Shown: positions 10,390 to 20,903 of the stretch, piece after piece
Layout: each line of letters starts with the position of its first letter
How positions within the stretch are numbered: the stretch's first letter is position 1
Assembly: GCF_012271765.1 (NCBI RefSeq)
Contig: NZ_VRKO01000014.1
Span: 310,001-374,000, forward strand
Reading direction: 5' to 3'
Length of the DNA: 64,000 bases
Origin: Erwinia rhapontici
Lineage (GTDB): Bacteria > Pseudomonadota > Gammaproteobacteria > Enterobacterales > Enterobacteriaceae
Position numbers and translations under genes: made by a program
The notes under the pieces: model-generated
Databases searched by the model: none
What the model was told of the DNA's origin: nothing
Seen by the model: the letters and a program-made list of their open reading frames with translations, nothing else

Positions 10390-11823
10390 ATGCAGGTGCT
10401 ACACGTCTGTTCAGAAATTTTCCCGCTGCTGAAAACCGGCGGACTTGCTGATGTTATTGGGGCATTACCGGCGGCGCAAATCGCAGAAGGCACGGATACA
10501 AGGGTGTTGTTGCCGGCCTTTCCGGCGCTGAAGAAAGCCATTACACCGACTCAGGTGGTGGCGAAGCTGCAAACATTTGCCGGTGATGTGGAGCTACACT
10601 TTGGTCATTTTGATGGCGTCGGCATTTATCTGATCGATGCTCCCGGCCTGTACGATCGGCCCGGCAGTCCGTATCACGATGAGTCGCAGTACGCCTACGC
10701 CGATAACCATCTGCGCTTTGCGCTGCTGGGATGGATTGGCTGTGAGCTGGCGTGTGGGCTGGATAACTGGTGGCGACCGGATGTGGTGCATGCCCATGAC
10801 TGGCACGCGGGGCTGGCCTGTGCCTATCTTGCGGCGCGTGGTCGCCCGGCAAAATCGGTGTTTACGGTCCACAATCTGGCGTATCAGGGGTTGTTTGAAG
10901 CGCGGCATCTGGATCTGCTTCAGCTTCCGCCTTCCTTCTTCAATATGCACGGGCTGGAGTTCTACGGGCAGATCTCATTCCTTAAGGCCGGGCTGTTCTA
11001 TGCCGATCATATCACGGCCGTCAGCCCGACTTACGCACGTGAAATCACGCTGCCTGAGTTTGGTTACGGTATGGAAGACTTGCTGAAACAGCGCCAGCTG
11101 GAAGGGCGGCTGACCGGGATACTCAACGGTGTTGATCCGGCTATCTGGGATCCGGAGCAGGATCTGCTACTGAATGCGCGCTATAACCGTGATGTGCTGG
11201 ATGCCAAGCTGGAGAACAAACGGCAGTTGCAGATCACCATGGGATTAAAGATCGACGACAAAGCGCCGGTCTTTGCTGTGGTCAGCCGTTTAACGAAGCA
11301 GAAAGGGCTGGATCTGGTGCTGGAAGCTCTGCCGGGGCTGCTGGAGCAGGGCGGTCAGCTGGTGTTACTGGGTGCAGGGGATGCAGAACTGCAACAGGGG
11401 TTCCTTGCTGCGGCTGCCGAGTATCCAGGCCAGGTGGGCGTGCAAATCGGCTATCACGAAGCCTTCTCGCACCGCATTATTGGTGGCGCTGATGTGATTA
11501 TGGTGCCGAGCCGTTTTGAGCCCTGTGGTCTGACACAGCTCTACGGATTGAAATACGGCACGCTGCCGCTGGTGCGGCGTACCGGAGGGCTGGCAGATAC
11601 GGTGAATGACAGCTCACTGGAAAATCTGGCTGACGGTATCGCCAGCGGTTTTAGTTTTGAAGACAGTAATGCCTGGTCGTTATTACGTGCAATTCGACGT
11701 GCTTTTGTTCTCTGGTCCCGTCCTTCGTTGTGGCGCTATGTTCAGCGTCAGGCAATGGGGATGGATTTTAGCTGGCAGGTGGCTGCAGTGGCCTACCGCG
11801 ATCTCTATCAACGTTTGTTGTAA
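10390..11823 (+). CDS. glgA: Glycogen synthase GlgA
   Basis: GT5 glycosyltransferase that extends alpha-1,4 glucan from ADP-glucose. The correct start is ATG 10390 ([18 protein letters not shown]), preceded by AAAAAGGAG, giving 477 residues as in E. coli. An upstream in-frame ATG at 10333 would add 19 residues read from the palindromic repeat and has no ribosome site. The KTGGLAD motif at about residues 15-21 binds ADP-glucose; [16 protein letters not shown] and [13 protein letters not shown] are other family motifs. Fourth gene of glgBXCAP, 21 bases before glgP. Confidence 0.97.
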   Translation: MQVLHVCSEIFPLLKTGGLADVIGALPAAQIAEGTDTRVLLPAFPALKKAITPTQVVAKLQTFAGDVELHFGHFDGVGIYLIDAPGLYDRPGSPYHDESQYAYADNHLRFALLGWIGCELACGLDNWWRPDVVHAHDWHAGLACAYLAARGRPAKSVFTVHNLAYQGLFEARHLDLLQLPPSFFNMHGLEFYGQISFLKAGLFYADHITAVSPTYAREITLPEFGYGMEDLLKQRQLEGRLTGILNGVDPAIWDPEQDLLLNARYNRDVLDAKLENKRQLQITMGLKIDDKAPVFAVVSRLTKQKGLDLVLEALPGLLEQGGQLVLLGAGDAELQQGFLAAAAEYPGQVGVQIGYHEAFSHRIIGGADVIMVPSRFEPCGLTQLYGLKYGTLPLVRRTGGLADTVNDSSLENLADGIASGFSFEDSNAWSLLRAIRRAFVLWSRPSLWRYVQRQAMGMDFSWQVAAVAYRDLYQRLL

Positions 11824-11844
11824 CCAGAAAATGGGAAATTTGAT

Positions 11845-14292
11845 ATGAACGCACCGTTCTCCTATGCCTCACCGACGCTCAGTGTCGATGCACTCAAGCA
11901 CTCAATTGCCTATAAGCTGATGTTCACCATTGGCAAAGACCCGTCTATTGCTAATAAGCACGAGTGGCTGAACGCCACCTTGCTGGCCGTGCGCGATCGT
12001 ATGGTCGAGCGCTGGCTGCGATCGAACCGTGCCCAGTTGTCTCAGGATGTGCGTCAGGTGTATTACCTGTCGATGGAGTTTCTGGTGGGGCGCACGCTGT
12101 CCAATGCGCTGCTGGCGATGGGCATCTACGACGATGCAAAATCGGCGCTGGAAGAGATGGGCTTCGACCTTGAGGAGCTGATTGAAGAAGAGAGCGATCC
12201 GGGGTTGGGTAACGGCGGCCTCGGTCGTCTTGCTGCCTGTTTTCTGGATTCCCTTGCCACGCTCGGTCTGCCGGGACGCGGCTACGGCATCCGCTACGAG
12301 TACGGCATGTTCAAACAGAATATCGTTGATGGTCGCCAGGCGGAGTCACCGGATTACTGGCTGGAATATGGGAATCCCTGGGAATTCCAGCGTTTTAACA
12401 CCCGCTACAAGGTGCGTTTCGGTGGCCGTATTCAGCAGGAAGGCAGCCGCGCACGCTGGGTAGAGACCGAAGAGGTGCTGGCCACCGCCTACGATCAAAT
12501 TATCCCGGGTTACGATACGGATGCCACCAATACCCTGCGGCTATGGGGCGCGCAGGCCAGTAATGAAATCAATCTCGGGAAGTTTAACCAGGGCGATTAC
12601 TTTGCGGCGGTGGAAGATAAAAACCATTCGGAAAATGTGTCGCGCGTGCTCTATCCCGATGACTCGACCTATTCCGGGCGTGAATTGCGTCTGCGGCAGG
12701 AGTACTTCCTGGTGTCAGCCACGGTTCAGGATATCCTTCATCGTCACTGGGCGATGCACCAGACCTTTGATAACCTGGCCGATAAAATTGCCCTGCATCT
12801 TAATGATACCCACCCGGTGCTGGCGATCCCGGAACTGATGCGCGTGCTGATCGATGAGAACAAATTTACCTGGGATGACGCGTTTGAAGTCACCTGCCAG
12901 GTGTTCTCCTACACCAACCACACGCTGATGCAGGAAGCGCTGGAGACCTGGCCGGTGGATATGATCGGTAAAATTTTGCCGCGTCATCTGCAAATTATCT
13001 TCGACATCAATGACTACTTCCTGAAAACCATCCAGGAATATTACCCGGATGACTGGGAGCTGCTGTCGCGTATTTCCATTATTGATGAGAACAACGGTCG
13101 CCGTATTCGTATGGCCTGGCTGGCGGTGGTGGTCAGTCATAAAGTGAATGGCGTCTCTGAGCTGCACTCGAATCTGATGGTTCAGTCGTTGTTTGCTGAC
13201 TTTGCCAAACTGTTCCCTGGCCGTTTTTGCAACAAAACTAACGGCGTGACGCCGCGTCGCTGGCTGGCACTGGCGAACCCGGCGCTCTCCGATGTGCTGG
13301 ATGAGACGATTGGTCGTACCTGGCGTACCGAACTGAGCCAGTTGGATGAGCTGAAACAGCATATTGACTATCCGAACTTTATTGAGCAGGTGGCGAATGC
13401 CAAACTGAAAAATAAAAAACGTCTGGCGGCTTACATCAGCCAAAAAATGGATGTGGTGATCGATCCGCGTGCGATGTTTGATGTGCAGATTAAGCGTATC
13501 CACGAGTACAAACGCCAGTTGCTGAATGTTTTGCACGTCATCACCCGCTATAACCGCATCAAAGCCGATCCGACGGCCGATTGGGTGCCCAGGGTCAATA
13601 TCTTCGCCGGGAAAGCCGCCTCAGCGTATTACACCGCAAAACACATCATTCATTTGATCAACGATGTGGCGAAGGTGATCAACAACGATCCGCAGGTGAA
13701 AAATAAACTGAAGGTGGTGTTTATTCCTAACTACGGCGTGAGTCTGGCGCAGATCATTATTCCGGCGGCCGATCTCTCCGAGCAGATTTCACTGGCGGGC
13801 ACCGAAGCGTCCGGCACCAGTAATATGAAATTTGCACTCAACGGCGCACTGACGATTGGTACGCTGGACGGAGCAAACGTCGAGATGTTGGATCACGTGG
13901 GTGAAGAGAATATCTTTATCTTCGGTAACACCACACCGCAGGTCGAAGCGCTGCGCAACAGTGGCTATAACTCCCACACTTTCTATGAGGAGGATGCCGA
14001 ACTGCATCAGGTCCTGATACAGATCGCCACCGGAGTATTCAGCCCTCAGGAGCCTGGGCGTTATCGCAATATCTTTGATTCACTGGTTAATCTTGGGGAC
14101 CACTACCAGCTGCTGGCCGATTATCGCAGCTACGTGGATACTCAGGATAAGGTCGATAAGCTGTATCGTAATCAGGAAGAGTGGACGCGCTGTGCGGTAC
14201 ACAACATTGCCAATATGGGGTATTTCTCGTCGGACAGGACCATTCAGGAGTATGCGGATGAGATCTGGGGGATTAAACCGATAAGATTGTAA
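11845..14292 (+). CDS. glgP: Glycogen phosphorylase GlgP
   Basis: GT35 phosphorylase releasing glucose-1-phosphate from glycogen, 815 residues, equal to E. coli GlgP. The motif [17 protein letters not shown] lies near residue 120. The pyridoxal-phosphate attachment region near the C-terminus is [31 protein letters not shown]. [14 protein letters not shown] sequence ([15 protein letters not shown]) is present. It is the last glg gene and converges on glpD, with palindromic repeats between. A paralogue, MalP, lies 4.2 kb downstream; GlgP is assigned by operon context and its closer match. Confidence 0.97.
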   Translation: MNAPFSYASPTLSVDALKHSIAYKLMFTIGKDPSIANKHEWLNATLLAVRDRMVERWLRSNRAQLSQDVRQVYYLSMEFLVGRTLSNALLAMGIYDDAKSALEEMGFDLEELIEEESDPGLGNGGLGRLAACFLDSLATLGLPGRGYGIRYEYGMFKQNIVDGRQAESPDYWLEYGNPWEFQRFNTRYKVRFGGRIQQEGSRARWVETEEVLATAYDQIIPGYDTDATNTLRLWGAQASNEINLGKFNQGDYFAAVEDKNHSENVSRVLYPDDSTYSGRELRLRQEYFLVSATVQDILHRHWAMHQTFDNLADKIALHLNDTHPVLAIPELMRVLIDENKFTWDDAFEVTCQVFSYTNHTLMQEALETWPVDMIGKILPRHLQIIFDINDYFLKTIQEYYPDDWELLSRISIIDENNGRRIRMAWLAVVVSHKVNGVSELHSNLMVQSLFADFAKLFPGRFCNKTNGVTPRRWLALANPALSDVLDETIGRTWRTELSQLDELKQHIDYPNFIEQVANAKLKNKKRLAAYISQKMDVVIDPRAMFDVQIKRIHEYKRQLLNVLHVITRYNRIKADPTADWVPRVNIFAGKAASAYYTAKHIIHLINDVAKVINNDPQVKNKLKVVFIPNYGVSLAQIIIPAADLSEQISLAGTEASGTSNMKFALNGALTIGTLDGANVEMLDHVGEENIFIFGNTTPQVEALRNSGYNSHTFYEEDAELHQVLIQIATGVFSPQEPGRYRNIFDSLVNLGDHYQLLADYRSYVDTQDKVDKLYRNQEEWTRCAVHNIANMGYFSSDRTIQEYADEIWGIKPIRL

Positions 14293-14305
14293 TCAGAGCC
14301 GGAAA

Positions 14306-14330
14306 GGGCGAGGCATGCCTCGCCCCTACG
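14306..14330. repeat. REP-like palindrome, GGGCGA arms, 3' of glgP
   Basis: GGGCGAGGCATGCCTCGCCC at 14306-14325 is a perfect palindrome followed by CTACG, the reverse of the GTAG foot. It starts 13 bases after the glgP stop and may act as a 3' stabilising hairpin. Confidence 0.82.
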
Positions 14331-14340
14331 AATCATGTAC

Positions 14341-14402
14341 GGGCCGGGCATGCCAACCCGCTTCGCCCCGCCATAACGTAGGGGTCGGGCATGCCCGACC
14401 CG
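14341..14402. repeat. Paired REP-like palindromes between glgP and glpD
   Basis: A damaged copy (GGGCCGGGCATGCCAACCCG, 14341-14360) is followed by a perfect copy GGGTCGGGCATGCCCGACCC at 14382-14401 with GTAG at 14378-14381. With the copy at 14306 this makes three elements in alternating orientation within 100 bp, like a BIME cluster, ending seven bases before the glpD stop. Confidence 0.8.
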
Positions 14403-14408
14403 CTGATA

Positions 14409-15920
14409 TTACGATGCCAGCGACAGCGCGGCCGGTTTCTTACCGTGTTCGGTCAGCCACGCGGTCACTCGCGCCTGCTGCTCATCGTTCAACCACATCC
14501 CTTCTTTGGTACGACGCCAGATAGCATCGTCGGTCACGCGTACCCATTCGTGCTCAACCAGGTAACGCAGTTCCGCTTCATAGAAGTGGTGACCAAACAG
14601 CTCACCCAGATCCTCAAGAGAGGTCGCGTCTTTCAGCAGCAGTTCTGTATTACTGCCGTAAGTTCGCGCGTAGTGGCGTGCCATCGCCTCGGTAATAAAC
14701 GGGAAGCGGCGACGCAGGGTCGCGGCATAATCTTCACGTGTTCCGGCAAAGTTGCCACCCGGTAGTACACAGCTTTTGGTCCATGCCGCACCGATACTTG
14801 GGTAGTACTTGCTCAGTTTCTCCATCGCGTGCTCTGCCAGCTTACGATAGGTGGTCAGCTTACCGCCGAACACGGAAAGCAGCGGTGCCTGGCCGGCATC
14901 ATCATGCACATCCAGCGTGTAATCGCGGGTAATCGCCTGCGGAGAATCTGACTCGTCGTCACACAGCGGACGCACGCCGGAGTAAGTCCAGACGATATCG
15001 TCACGGCCCAGATCTTTCTTGAAGTGGGCATTAAACACTTTCAGCAGGTAGTCGATTTCGTTATCGTCGATTTTCACATTCTGCGGATCGCCTTTGTACT
15101 CAACGTCGGTGGTGCCGATAATTGAGAATTCATCCATCCACGGAATGACGAAGACAATACGGTTATCTTCGTTTTGCAGAATATAAGCCTGCTTCTGGGT
15201 GTGTACACGTGGTACCACGATATGGCTGCCTTTGATCAGGCGGATGCCATACGGCGACTTCAGCTTCAGGCTGTCATCAAACAGCTGTTTAACCCACGGA
15301 CCGGCAGCATTCACCAGGCCTTTGGCGCGCCAGGTAAAGGTTTTGCCACTGTCGATATCTTCAGCTTCCACGATCCACAGGCCGTTTTCACGCCAGGCGC
15401 ACGTCACGCGAGTACGGGTGCGAACTTCACCGCCACGCTTCTCAATTTCCTGCGCGTTAAGTACCACCAGGCGGGCATCATCCACCCAGCAGTCAGAATA
15501 TTCGAAACCGCGCACGATTTCCGGCTTCAGCACCGAGTCTGAGCCAAAACGCAAACCCTTACTGCCCGGCAGGCTGGTACGTTTACCCAGGTGGTCGTAC
15601 ATAAACAGACCCACGCGGATCATCCAGGCTGGACGCAGGTGCGGGCGGTGCGGCAGACGGAAACGCATAGGGAAAGCGATGTGTGGTGCCATTTTCAGCA
15701 GCACTTCACGTTCGGCAAGCGCTTCACTTACCAGGCGGAATTCATAGTGCTCCAGGTAACGCAGGCCACCGTGGATAAGTTTTGAACTGGCAGAAGAGGT
15801 GGCGCAGGCGAGATCTTGCGCCTCCAGCATCAATACTGACAGGCCGCGCCCGGCAGCATCAGCCGCAATGCCAGCACCGTTAATACCGCCGCCGATTACG
15901 ATCAGGTCTTTGGTTTCCAC
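14409..15920 (-). CDS. glpD: Aerobic glycerol-3-phosphate dehydrogenase GlpD
   Basis: Peripheral membrane flavoprotein that oxidises sn-glycerol-3-phosphate to dihydroxyacetone phosphate and passes electrons to ubiquinone. 503 residues. The N-terminal FAD-binding motif is DLIVIGGGINGAGIAADAAGRG (residues 5-26), and further conserved stretches are SSASSKLIHGGLRYLE and SVFGGKLTTYRKLAEHAM. It is divergent from glpEGR, with GlpR-type operator sequence just upstream of its ATG. It converges on glgP across a cluster of palindromes. Confidence 0.97.
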   Translation of the reverse strand: METKDLIVIGGGINGAGIAADAAGRGLSVLMLEAQDLACATSSASSKLIHGGLRYLEHYEFRLVSEALAEREVLLKMAPHIAFPMRFRLPHRPHLRPAWMIRVGLFMYDHLGKRTSLPGSKGLRFGSDSVLKPEIVRGFEYSDCWVDDARLVVLNAQEIEKRGGEVRTRTRVTCAWRENGLWIVEAEDIDSGKTFTWRAKGLVNAAGPWVKQLFDDSLKLKSPYGIRLIKGSHIVVPRVHTQKQAYILQNEDNRIVFVIPWMDEFSIIGTTDVEYKGDPQNVKIDDNEIDYLLKVFNAHFKKDLGRDDIVWTYSGVRPLCDDESDSPQAITRDYTLDVHDDAGQAPLLSVFGGKLTTYRKLAEHAMEKLSKYYPSIGAAWTKSCVLPGGNFAGTREDYAATLRRRFPFITEAMARHYARTYGSNTELLLKDATSLEDLGELFGHHFYEAELRYLVEHEWVRVTDDAIWRRTKEGMWLNDEQQARVTAWLTEHGKKPAALSLAS

Positions 15921-15952
15921 GTCATCTCCTCCGATGTTCGGAATCTTTCACT

Positions 15953-15972
15953 AATGTTCGTTTTCGAGCATT
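15953..15972. promoter_or_regulatory. GlpR operator in the glpD-glpE control region
   Basis: AATGTTCGTTTTCGAGCATT closely matches the GlpR operator pattern (AATGTTCG...CGAACATT), with one change in the right arm. A second half-site GATGTTCG lies at 15933-15940, between this site and the glpD ATG. This suggests two or more operators repressing glpD, as in E. coli. Confidence 0.75.
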
Positions 15973-16027
15973 ATACTAATCGGAAACCAACATTGATGCT
16001 AGCGTTAACCTAATAAAAACAATTATG

Positions 16028-16043
16028 CGTGATGCAGGTAACA
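16028..16043. promoter_or_regulatory. Candidate CRP site between glpD and glpE
   Basis: CGTGA-N6-TAACA matches TGTGA-N6-TCACA at eight of ten positions and lies about 108 bp upstream of the glpD start, upstream of the GlpR operator. This agrees with the known CRP dependence of glpD, but is only a pattern match. Confidence 0.45.
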
Positions 16044-16158
16044 TATTTGCTGCAAGAAAAAGTTTATCTCCCTGCTAACTCCCGGGTTATTGTGCGCCGC
16101 CTTCAGGCTACAATGGGGGTAATTTGGTCACTTTTTTAGCTTTTGACGAGAACCCACC

Positions 16159-16482
16159 ATGGAACAATTTGAGTGCATCAACGTACAGCAGGCGCAGCAG
16201 AAACTCTCTGAAGAGAATGCGTTGCTGGTTGATATTCGCGACCCTCAGAGTTTTGCTGCTGCCCATGCCAGCGGCGCTTTTCATCTGACTAACGATTCAC
16301 TGCCTGCTTTTATCTCCCAGGCGGCGTTAACGACCCCGGTGCTGGTGATGTGCTACCACGGCAACAGCAGTAAAGGTGCAGCGCAATTCCTGCTCAGTCA
16401 GGGGTTCACGGCGGCTTACAGTATTGATGGCGGATTTGACGCCTGGCGTGCCGCTTTCCCGCAGCAGGTCGACGCACTCTGA
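16159..16482 (+). CDS. glpE: Thiosulfate sulfurtransferase GlpE
   Basis: Small single-domain rhodanese that transfers sulfane sulfur from thiosulfate to cyanide or thioredoxin. 107 residues with the active cysteine at C65 in the loop MCYHGNSS, the same number as in E. coli GlpE, and LLVDIRDP near the N-terminus. First gene of glpE-glpG-glpR, with a 100-base gap before glpG. Its function within the glp regulon is not understood. Confidence 0.95.
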   Translation: MEQFECINVQQAQQKLSEENALLVDIRDPQSFAAAHASGAFHLTNDSLPAFISQAALTTPVLVMCYHGNSSKGAAQFLLSQGFTAAYSIDGGFDAWRAAFPQQVDAL

Positions 16483-16582
16483 CGCCTCTCTTGTCACCGC
16501 TCGCGCTTTCCCCTGCAACCGGTAAGGGGAAATCGTTATACTCTCGGTTTGTCTGGTCTGACTGAAAGGAAGTCGCTTCTCT

Positions 16583-17401
16583 ATGCGCATCACCCATTTT
16601 ACTCATCTGCGCCCGGCGCAGGCGTTTGTCGATTACATGGCGACGCGCGGCGTGACGTTGCGCGTTGAGCACGATAATGGTTACACCCTGTGGCTGGATG
16701 ATGAATCGCAGCTGACAGTGGTCGAAAACGAACTCAACCAGTTTATTCGTGACCCTAACCACGCGCGCTATCAGGCGGCCAGCTGGACCTCGGGCACGAC
16801 AGACAGCGGCATTCACTATCAGCATGTTTCACTGCTGGATAATCTGCGTGAACGTGCTGGCGTCCTCACGCTGACGGTGATGGCAGCCTGCGTGCTGGTC
16901 TTTATCCTGATGCAGGTGCTCGGTGATGGCGCCGTGATGCGCCTGCTCTCCTGGCCTGATGCAGACCAGCACTTTGAACTGTGGCGCTGGTTCTCACATG
17001 CCTTACTGCATTTCTCGCTGCTGCATATTCTGTTTAACCTGATGTGGTTTTGGTATCTTGGCGGCACGCTGGAAAAGCGGCTCGGCAGCGGCAAGCTGTT
17101 CGTGATTATGCTGATATCCGCGCTGCTCAGCGGCTGGATGCAGGCGAAGTTCAGCGGTGTGCTGTTTGGTGGGCTTTCCGGTGTGGTCTACGCCCTGATG
17201 GGCTATTCCTGGCTGAGCGGTGAGCGCAGCCCTGAGCGCGGGATCTTTCTGCAACGCGGATTGATGGCCTTTGCGGTTTTGTGGCTGCTGGTGGGGTATT
17301 TCGGTTGGTTTGGTTTGTCGATTGCCAATGCAGCGCACGTTACCGGGCTGCTGGTTGGGCTGGCGATGGCCTTTGTCGATACGCGTCATAAAAAAAGCTA
17401 A
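16583..17401 (+). CDS. glpG: Rhomboid intramembrane serine protease GlpG
   Basis: Six-helix inner-membrane rhomboid protease preceded by a cytoplasmic domain (residues 1 to about 70). The catalytic serine is S199 in [10 protein letters not shown] and the catalytic histidine is H252 in [26 protein letters not shown] carries the conserved HxxxHxxxN. 272 residues versus about 276 in E. coli; the usual GMSG motif reads GLSG. Twelve bases separate its stop from glpR. Confidence 0.96.
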   Translation: MRITHFTHLRPAQAFVDYMATRGVTLRVEHDNGYTLWLDDESQLTVVENELNQFIRDPNHARYQAASWTSGTTDSGIHYQHVSLLDNLRERAGVLTLTVMAACVLVFILMQVLGDGAVMRLLSWPDADQHFELWRWFSHALLHFSLLHILFNLMWFWYLGGTLEKRLGSGKLFVIMLISALLSGWMQAKFSGVLFGGLSGVVYALMGYSWLSGERSPERGIFLQRGLMAFAVLWLLVGYFGWFGLSIANAAHVTGLLVGLAMAFVDTRHKKS

Positions 17402-17413
17402 AAGGAGAACAGC

Positions 17414-18172
17414 GTGAAGCAGACACAACGACATGACGCCATCATTGAGCTGGTGCGCCGTCAGGGATATGTCAGTACCGAAGAGCTGGTAGAGCACTTT
17501 GATGTCAGCCCGCAGACCATTCGTCGCGACTTAAACGATCTGGCCGAGCAAAACAAAATTCAGCGCCATCACGGCGGTGCCGCGTTACCCTCCAGTTCGG
17601 AAAACACCGCCTGGCAAGACCGTAAGATGATGTGGTCGGCAGAGAAAGCGCGTATTGCTCAGCGTGTTGCCAGCCAGATCCCCGATGGCGCCTCGCTGTT
17701 TATTGATATCGGCACCACTCCGGAAGCGGTGGCGCATGCGCTCATGAACCACAGTAATCTGCGTATCGTCACTAATAACCTGAACGTTGCGGTGTTGCTG
17801 ATGGCGAAACCCGATTTTCGCCTGATCCTGGCCGGGGGCGAAGTGCGTACCCGTGATGGCGGCATTATGGGCGAAGCGACGCTCGATTATATTTCTCAGT
17901 TCCGCCTCGATTACGGCATTCTGGGGATTAGCGGTATCGATATGGACGGCTCCCTGCTGGACTTCGACTACCATGAAGTGCGCACCAAGCGCGCGATAAT
18001 CGAGAATTCCCGCTGTGTGATGCTGGTGGCAGACCACTCTAAATTTGGCCGCAACGCGATGGTTAACCTGGGCAATATGGGGTTGATCGATTACCTGTTT
18101 ACCGACCAGGCACCGCCACCGAGTGTCATGAAAACGATCGAACAGCACGAAGTTCATCTGGAACTCTGCTAG
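17414..18172 (+). CDS. glpR: Glycerol-3-phosphate regulon repressor GlpR
   Basis: DeoR-family repressor of glp genes, inactivated by glycerol-3-phosphate. 252 residues: N-terminal helix-turn-helix (RQGYVSTEELVEHFDVSPQTIRRDLNDL, residues 15-42) and a C-terminal DeoR sensor domain with DIGTTPEAVAHAL and LILAGGEVRTRDGGIMG. AAAGGAG precedes the ATG. Last gene of glpEGR. A predicted operator lies in the glpD-glpE region. Full length with no sign of damage, unlike the known mutant allele of some E. coli K-12 lines. Confidence 0.96.
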   Translation: MKQTQRHDAIIELVRRQGYVSTEELVEHFDVSPQTIRRDLNDLAEQNKIQRHHGGAALPSSSENTAWQDRKMMWSAEKARIAQRVASQIPDGASLFIDIGTTPEAVAHALMNHSNLRIVTNNLNVAVLLMAKPDFRLILAGGEVRTRDGGIMGEATLDYISQFRLDYGILGISGIDMDGSLLDFDYHEVRTKRAIIENSRCVMLVADHSKFGRNAMVNLGNMGLIDYLFTDQAPPPSVMKTIEQHEVHLELC

Positions 18173-18269
18173 CCCGGCCGGGGCGATCTAAAAAAAGGTC
18201 GCCCGCTACTGGCACGTTTAACGAATTCACTCATACTCAGATCAGTCTCTTTTTTTCACCTCTTATTCC

Positions 18270-18404
18270 CATTCTGGGCGTGCAGCCTGTTCTGCACCCT
18301 ATTGCCGCGCGCTTTATCCGGGCAGCCCAGCCCGGTTAGTTGTCTCCCTCTAGTTGTTTACTTGCTTTTTTTTCGCTCATCGCATTCTGCGGTGAGCTTT
18401 TTTT
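18270..18404 (+). ncRNA. Hairpin-rich interval ending in an intrinsic terminator, between glpR and malP
   Basis: Three stems follow in order. The first is TGCAG/CTGCA with extra pairs (18276-18300), and the second is CCGGGC-AGCCCA-GCCCGG (18318-18335). The third is GCTCATCGC-ATTCT-GCGGTGAGC (18375-18397), followed by seven T (18398-18404). This could be the 3' end of the glpR transcript, a small RNA of about 130 nt, or a leader attenuator 66 bp before malP. No known RNA family was recognised, and the 5' end is not determined. Confidence 0.35.
18375..18404 (+). terminator. Rho-independent terminator between glpR and malP
   Basis: Nine-pair stem GCTCATCGC/GCGGTGAGC with one G-U pair, five-base loop, then TTTTTTT. 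It points toward malP and ends 66 bp before its ATG, so a malP promoter must lie within 66 bp or readthrough must occur. Confidence 0.75.
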
Positions 18405-18470
18405 CGTTTTGCCGTCTTAACTGTAAGGTGCCTTCAGTCACATTTTGCCCACCTGTTTAAGAGGGATTAT

Positions 18471-20903
18471 ATGTCGCAACAGAAATTCAATAAGGCGCGC
18501 TTTAATGCGGCGTTGACGCGTCAGTGGCAGCATCTTGGTTATACACGTGCCGCAGACATGACTGCCCACCAGTGGTGGCAGGCGATCAGCGGTGCGCTGG
18601 CAGAACTGCTGGCGGCAAAGCCGGTGACGAAATCCGTGAAAAAGCAGCGCCACGTTAACTATATTTCCATGGAGTTTCTGATTGGCCGCCTGACCGGGAA
18701 TAATCTGCTGAATCTGGGCTGGTATGACGAGGTTAAAGCGGCACTGGCAGAGCATCAGCGCGATCTCAGTGAACTGCTGGAAGAAGAAGTTGATCCTGCT
18801 CTGGGTAATGGTGGGCTGGGGCGGCTGGCCGCCTGCTATCTGGATTCGATGGCCACGGTGGGGCAGCCGGCTACGGGTTATGGGCTAAATTATCAATACG
18901 GTTTATTCCGCCAGTCGTTTGACGACGGTCAGCAGATTGAAGCACCGGATGACTGGCAGCGTGAGCGTTATCCATGGTTTCGCCACAATGCGGCGCTGGA
19001 TGTGAATGTCGGCATCGGCGGGACGGTAATCAAAAATGCCGATGGCCAGCTGGCGTGGCATCCGGCGTTTACTCTGCGCGGCGAAGCCTGGGATCTGCCG
19101 GTGACCGGCTACCGTAACGGCGTTGTACAGCCACTGCGTCTGTGGCAGGCCTCCCATGCTCATCCGTTCGACCTCACGCTGTTTAATGACGGTAAGTTTC
19201 TCGCGGCCGAGCAGCAGGGTATTGATGCGGCGAAGCTGACCAAAGTGCTGTACCCCAACGATAACCATCAGGAAGGAAAGCGCCTGCGCCTGATGCAGCA
19301 ATACTTCCAGTGTGCCTGTTCGGTGGCCGACATTCTGCGTCGCCATCACCTTGCCGGGCGCAGCGTGCATACGTTGCCGGACTATGAGGTGATTCAGCTT
19401 AATGATACCCACCCGACCATCGCCATTCCCGAGATGCTGCGTGTGCTGCTGGATGAGCACCAGTTAAGCTGGGACGATGCCTGGGCCATCACCCGTCAGA
19501 CCTTCGCCTACACTAACCACACCCTGATGCCGGAAGCGCTGGAGCGCTGGGATGAACGGCTGGTACGCAGCCTGCTGCCACGCCATTTCACGTTGATTAA
19601 AGAGATCAACCGACGCTTTAAAAAGGTGGTCGAGAAACAGTGGCCAGGGGATGAAGCCGTTTGGGCGAAACTGGCGGTGGTGCACGATAAACAGGTGCGC
19701 ATGGCCAATCTTTGCGTGGTCAGCGGTTTTGCTGTGAATGGTGTGGCTGCGCTGCACTCTGAACTGGTGGTGAAAGACCTGTTCCCGGAATATCACCTGC
19801 TGTGGCCGGAGAAATTCCATAACGTTACCAATGGCATCACGCCGCGTCGCTGGCTGAAGCAGTGTAATCCGGCGCTGGCGGCGTTGATCGATGACACGCT
19901 TAACGTTGAGTGGGCGAACAATCTGGAGGCGCTGAAAGGGCTGGAAGCCTTTGCCGACAATAAAGCATTCCGCAAACAGTATCGACAGATTAAACGCGCC
20001 AACAAGCTGCGCCTGGCTGAGTACATTGTGCAGCGCACTGGCATTGTGGTGAACCCGGATGCCTTGTTCGATGTACAGATCAAACGCCTGCATGAGTACA
20101 AACGCCAGCATCTTGGCCTGATGCATATCCTCTCTCTCTATAAACGGCTGCGCGACGACCCGAAACTGGATGTGGTGCCGCGTGTGTTCCTGTTTGGCGC
20201 CAAAGCCGCACCGGGTTACTACCTGGCGAAGAATATTATTTATGCCATTAATAAGGTGGCGGAGAAGATCAACAACGATCCGCTGGTGGGCGACAAGCTG
20301 AAGGTGGTGTTCATTCCGGATTATCGCATTACGGCGGCTGAGTTGATGATCCCGGCAGCCGATCTGTCAGAACAGATCTCCACTGCCGGATATGAAGCCT
20401 CCGGTACAGGCAATATGAAGCTGGCGCTGAATGGTGCGCTGACCGTAGGTACGCTCGACGGGGCCAACGTTGAAATCGCTGAACAGGTGGGTGAAGAGAA
20501 TATCTTTATCTTTGGCAATACGGTGGACCAGGTCAAGGCGCTGAAAGCCAGTGGCTATCAGCCGCTGAAGTTACGCAAAAAAGATAAACATCTTGATAGC
20601 CTGTTGAAAGAGCTGGAGAAAGGATTTTTCAGTGATGGCGATAAACACGCGTTCGACATGATGCTGCACAGCCTGGGCAAAGGGGGCGATCCGTGGCTGG
20701 TGCTGGCCGACTTCGCCAGTTACTGCGAAGCACAGCTGAAGGTGGAAGCGCTGTACCGTGACCAGGAGGCCTGGACGAAAGCGGCTATTCTGAATACGGC
20801 CCGCACCGGGATGTTCAGCTCCGATCGTTCGATTCGGGATTACCAGCAGCGTATCTGGCAGGCAAAACGGCCCGGGAGAGGCGATGGACTTAAAAAAGCG
20901 TGA
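18471..20903 (+). CDS. malP: Maltodextrin phosphorylase MalP
   Basis: GT35 phosphorylase converting linear maltodextrins plus phosphate to glucose-1-phosphate. 810 residues, slightly longer than E. coli MalP (about 797), the extra being at the C-terminus ([12 protein letters not shown]). The motif [22 protein letters not shown] is near residue 110, and the pyridoxal-phosphate region is [27 protein letters not shown] precedes ATG. The end overlaps the start of malQ by 20 bases, indicating coupled translation. No convincing MalT box (GGATGA core) was found upstream. Confidence 0.95.
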   Translation: MSQQKFNKARFNAALTRQWQHLGYTRAADMTAHQWWQAISGALAELLAAKPVTKSVKKQRHVNYISMEFLIGRLTGNNLLNLGWYDEVKAALAEHQRDLSELLEEEVDPALGNGGLGRLAACYLDSMATVGQPATGYGLNYQYGLFRQSFDDGQQIEAPDDWQRERYPWFRHNAALDVNVGIGGTVIKNADGQLAWHPAFTLRGEAWDLPVTGYRNGVVQPLRLWQASHAHPFDLTLFNDGKFLAAEQQGIDAAKLTKVLYPNDNHQEGKRLRLMQQYFQCACSVADILRRHHLAGRSVHTLPDYEVIQLNDTHPTIAIPEMLRVLLDEHQLSWDDAWAITRQTFAYTNHTLMPEALERWDERLVRSLLPRHFTLIKEINRRFKKVVEKQWPGDEAVWAKLAVVHDKQVRMANLCVVSGFAVNGVAALHSELVVKDLFPEYHLLWPEKFHNVTNGITPRRWLKQCNPALAALIDDTLNVEWANNLEALKGLEAFADNKAFRKQYRQIKRANKLRLAEYIVQRTGIVVNPDALFDVQIKRLHEYKRQHLGLMHILSLYKRLRDDPKLDVVPRVFLFGAKAAPGYYLAKNIIYAINKVAEKINNDPLVGDKLKVVFIPDYRITAAELMIPAADLSEQISTAGYEASGTGNMKLALNGALTVGTLDGANVEIAEQVGEENIFIFGNTVDQVKALKASGYQPLKLRKKDKHLDSLLKELEKGFFSDGDKHAFDMMLHSLGKGGDPWLVLADFASYCEAQLKVEALYRDQEAWTKAAILNTARTGMFSSDRSIRDYQQRIWQAKRPGRGDGLKKA

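Noticed and set aside
12715-13536. 273-codon minus-strand ORF opposite glgP
   Set aside because: Shadow of the conserved phosphorylase sequence.
18181-18204. GGGCGATCT/AGGTCGCCC hairpin as the glpR terminator
   Set aside because: Stem is good but no T-run follows on the plus strand; the terminator at 18375-18404 is much better.
18427-18442. Possible CRP site just upstream of malP (GGTGC-N6-TCACA)
   Set aside because: Left half is poor and the position, about 29 bp from the ATG, is unsuitable for activation.
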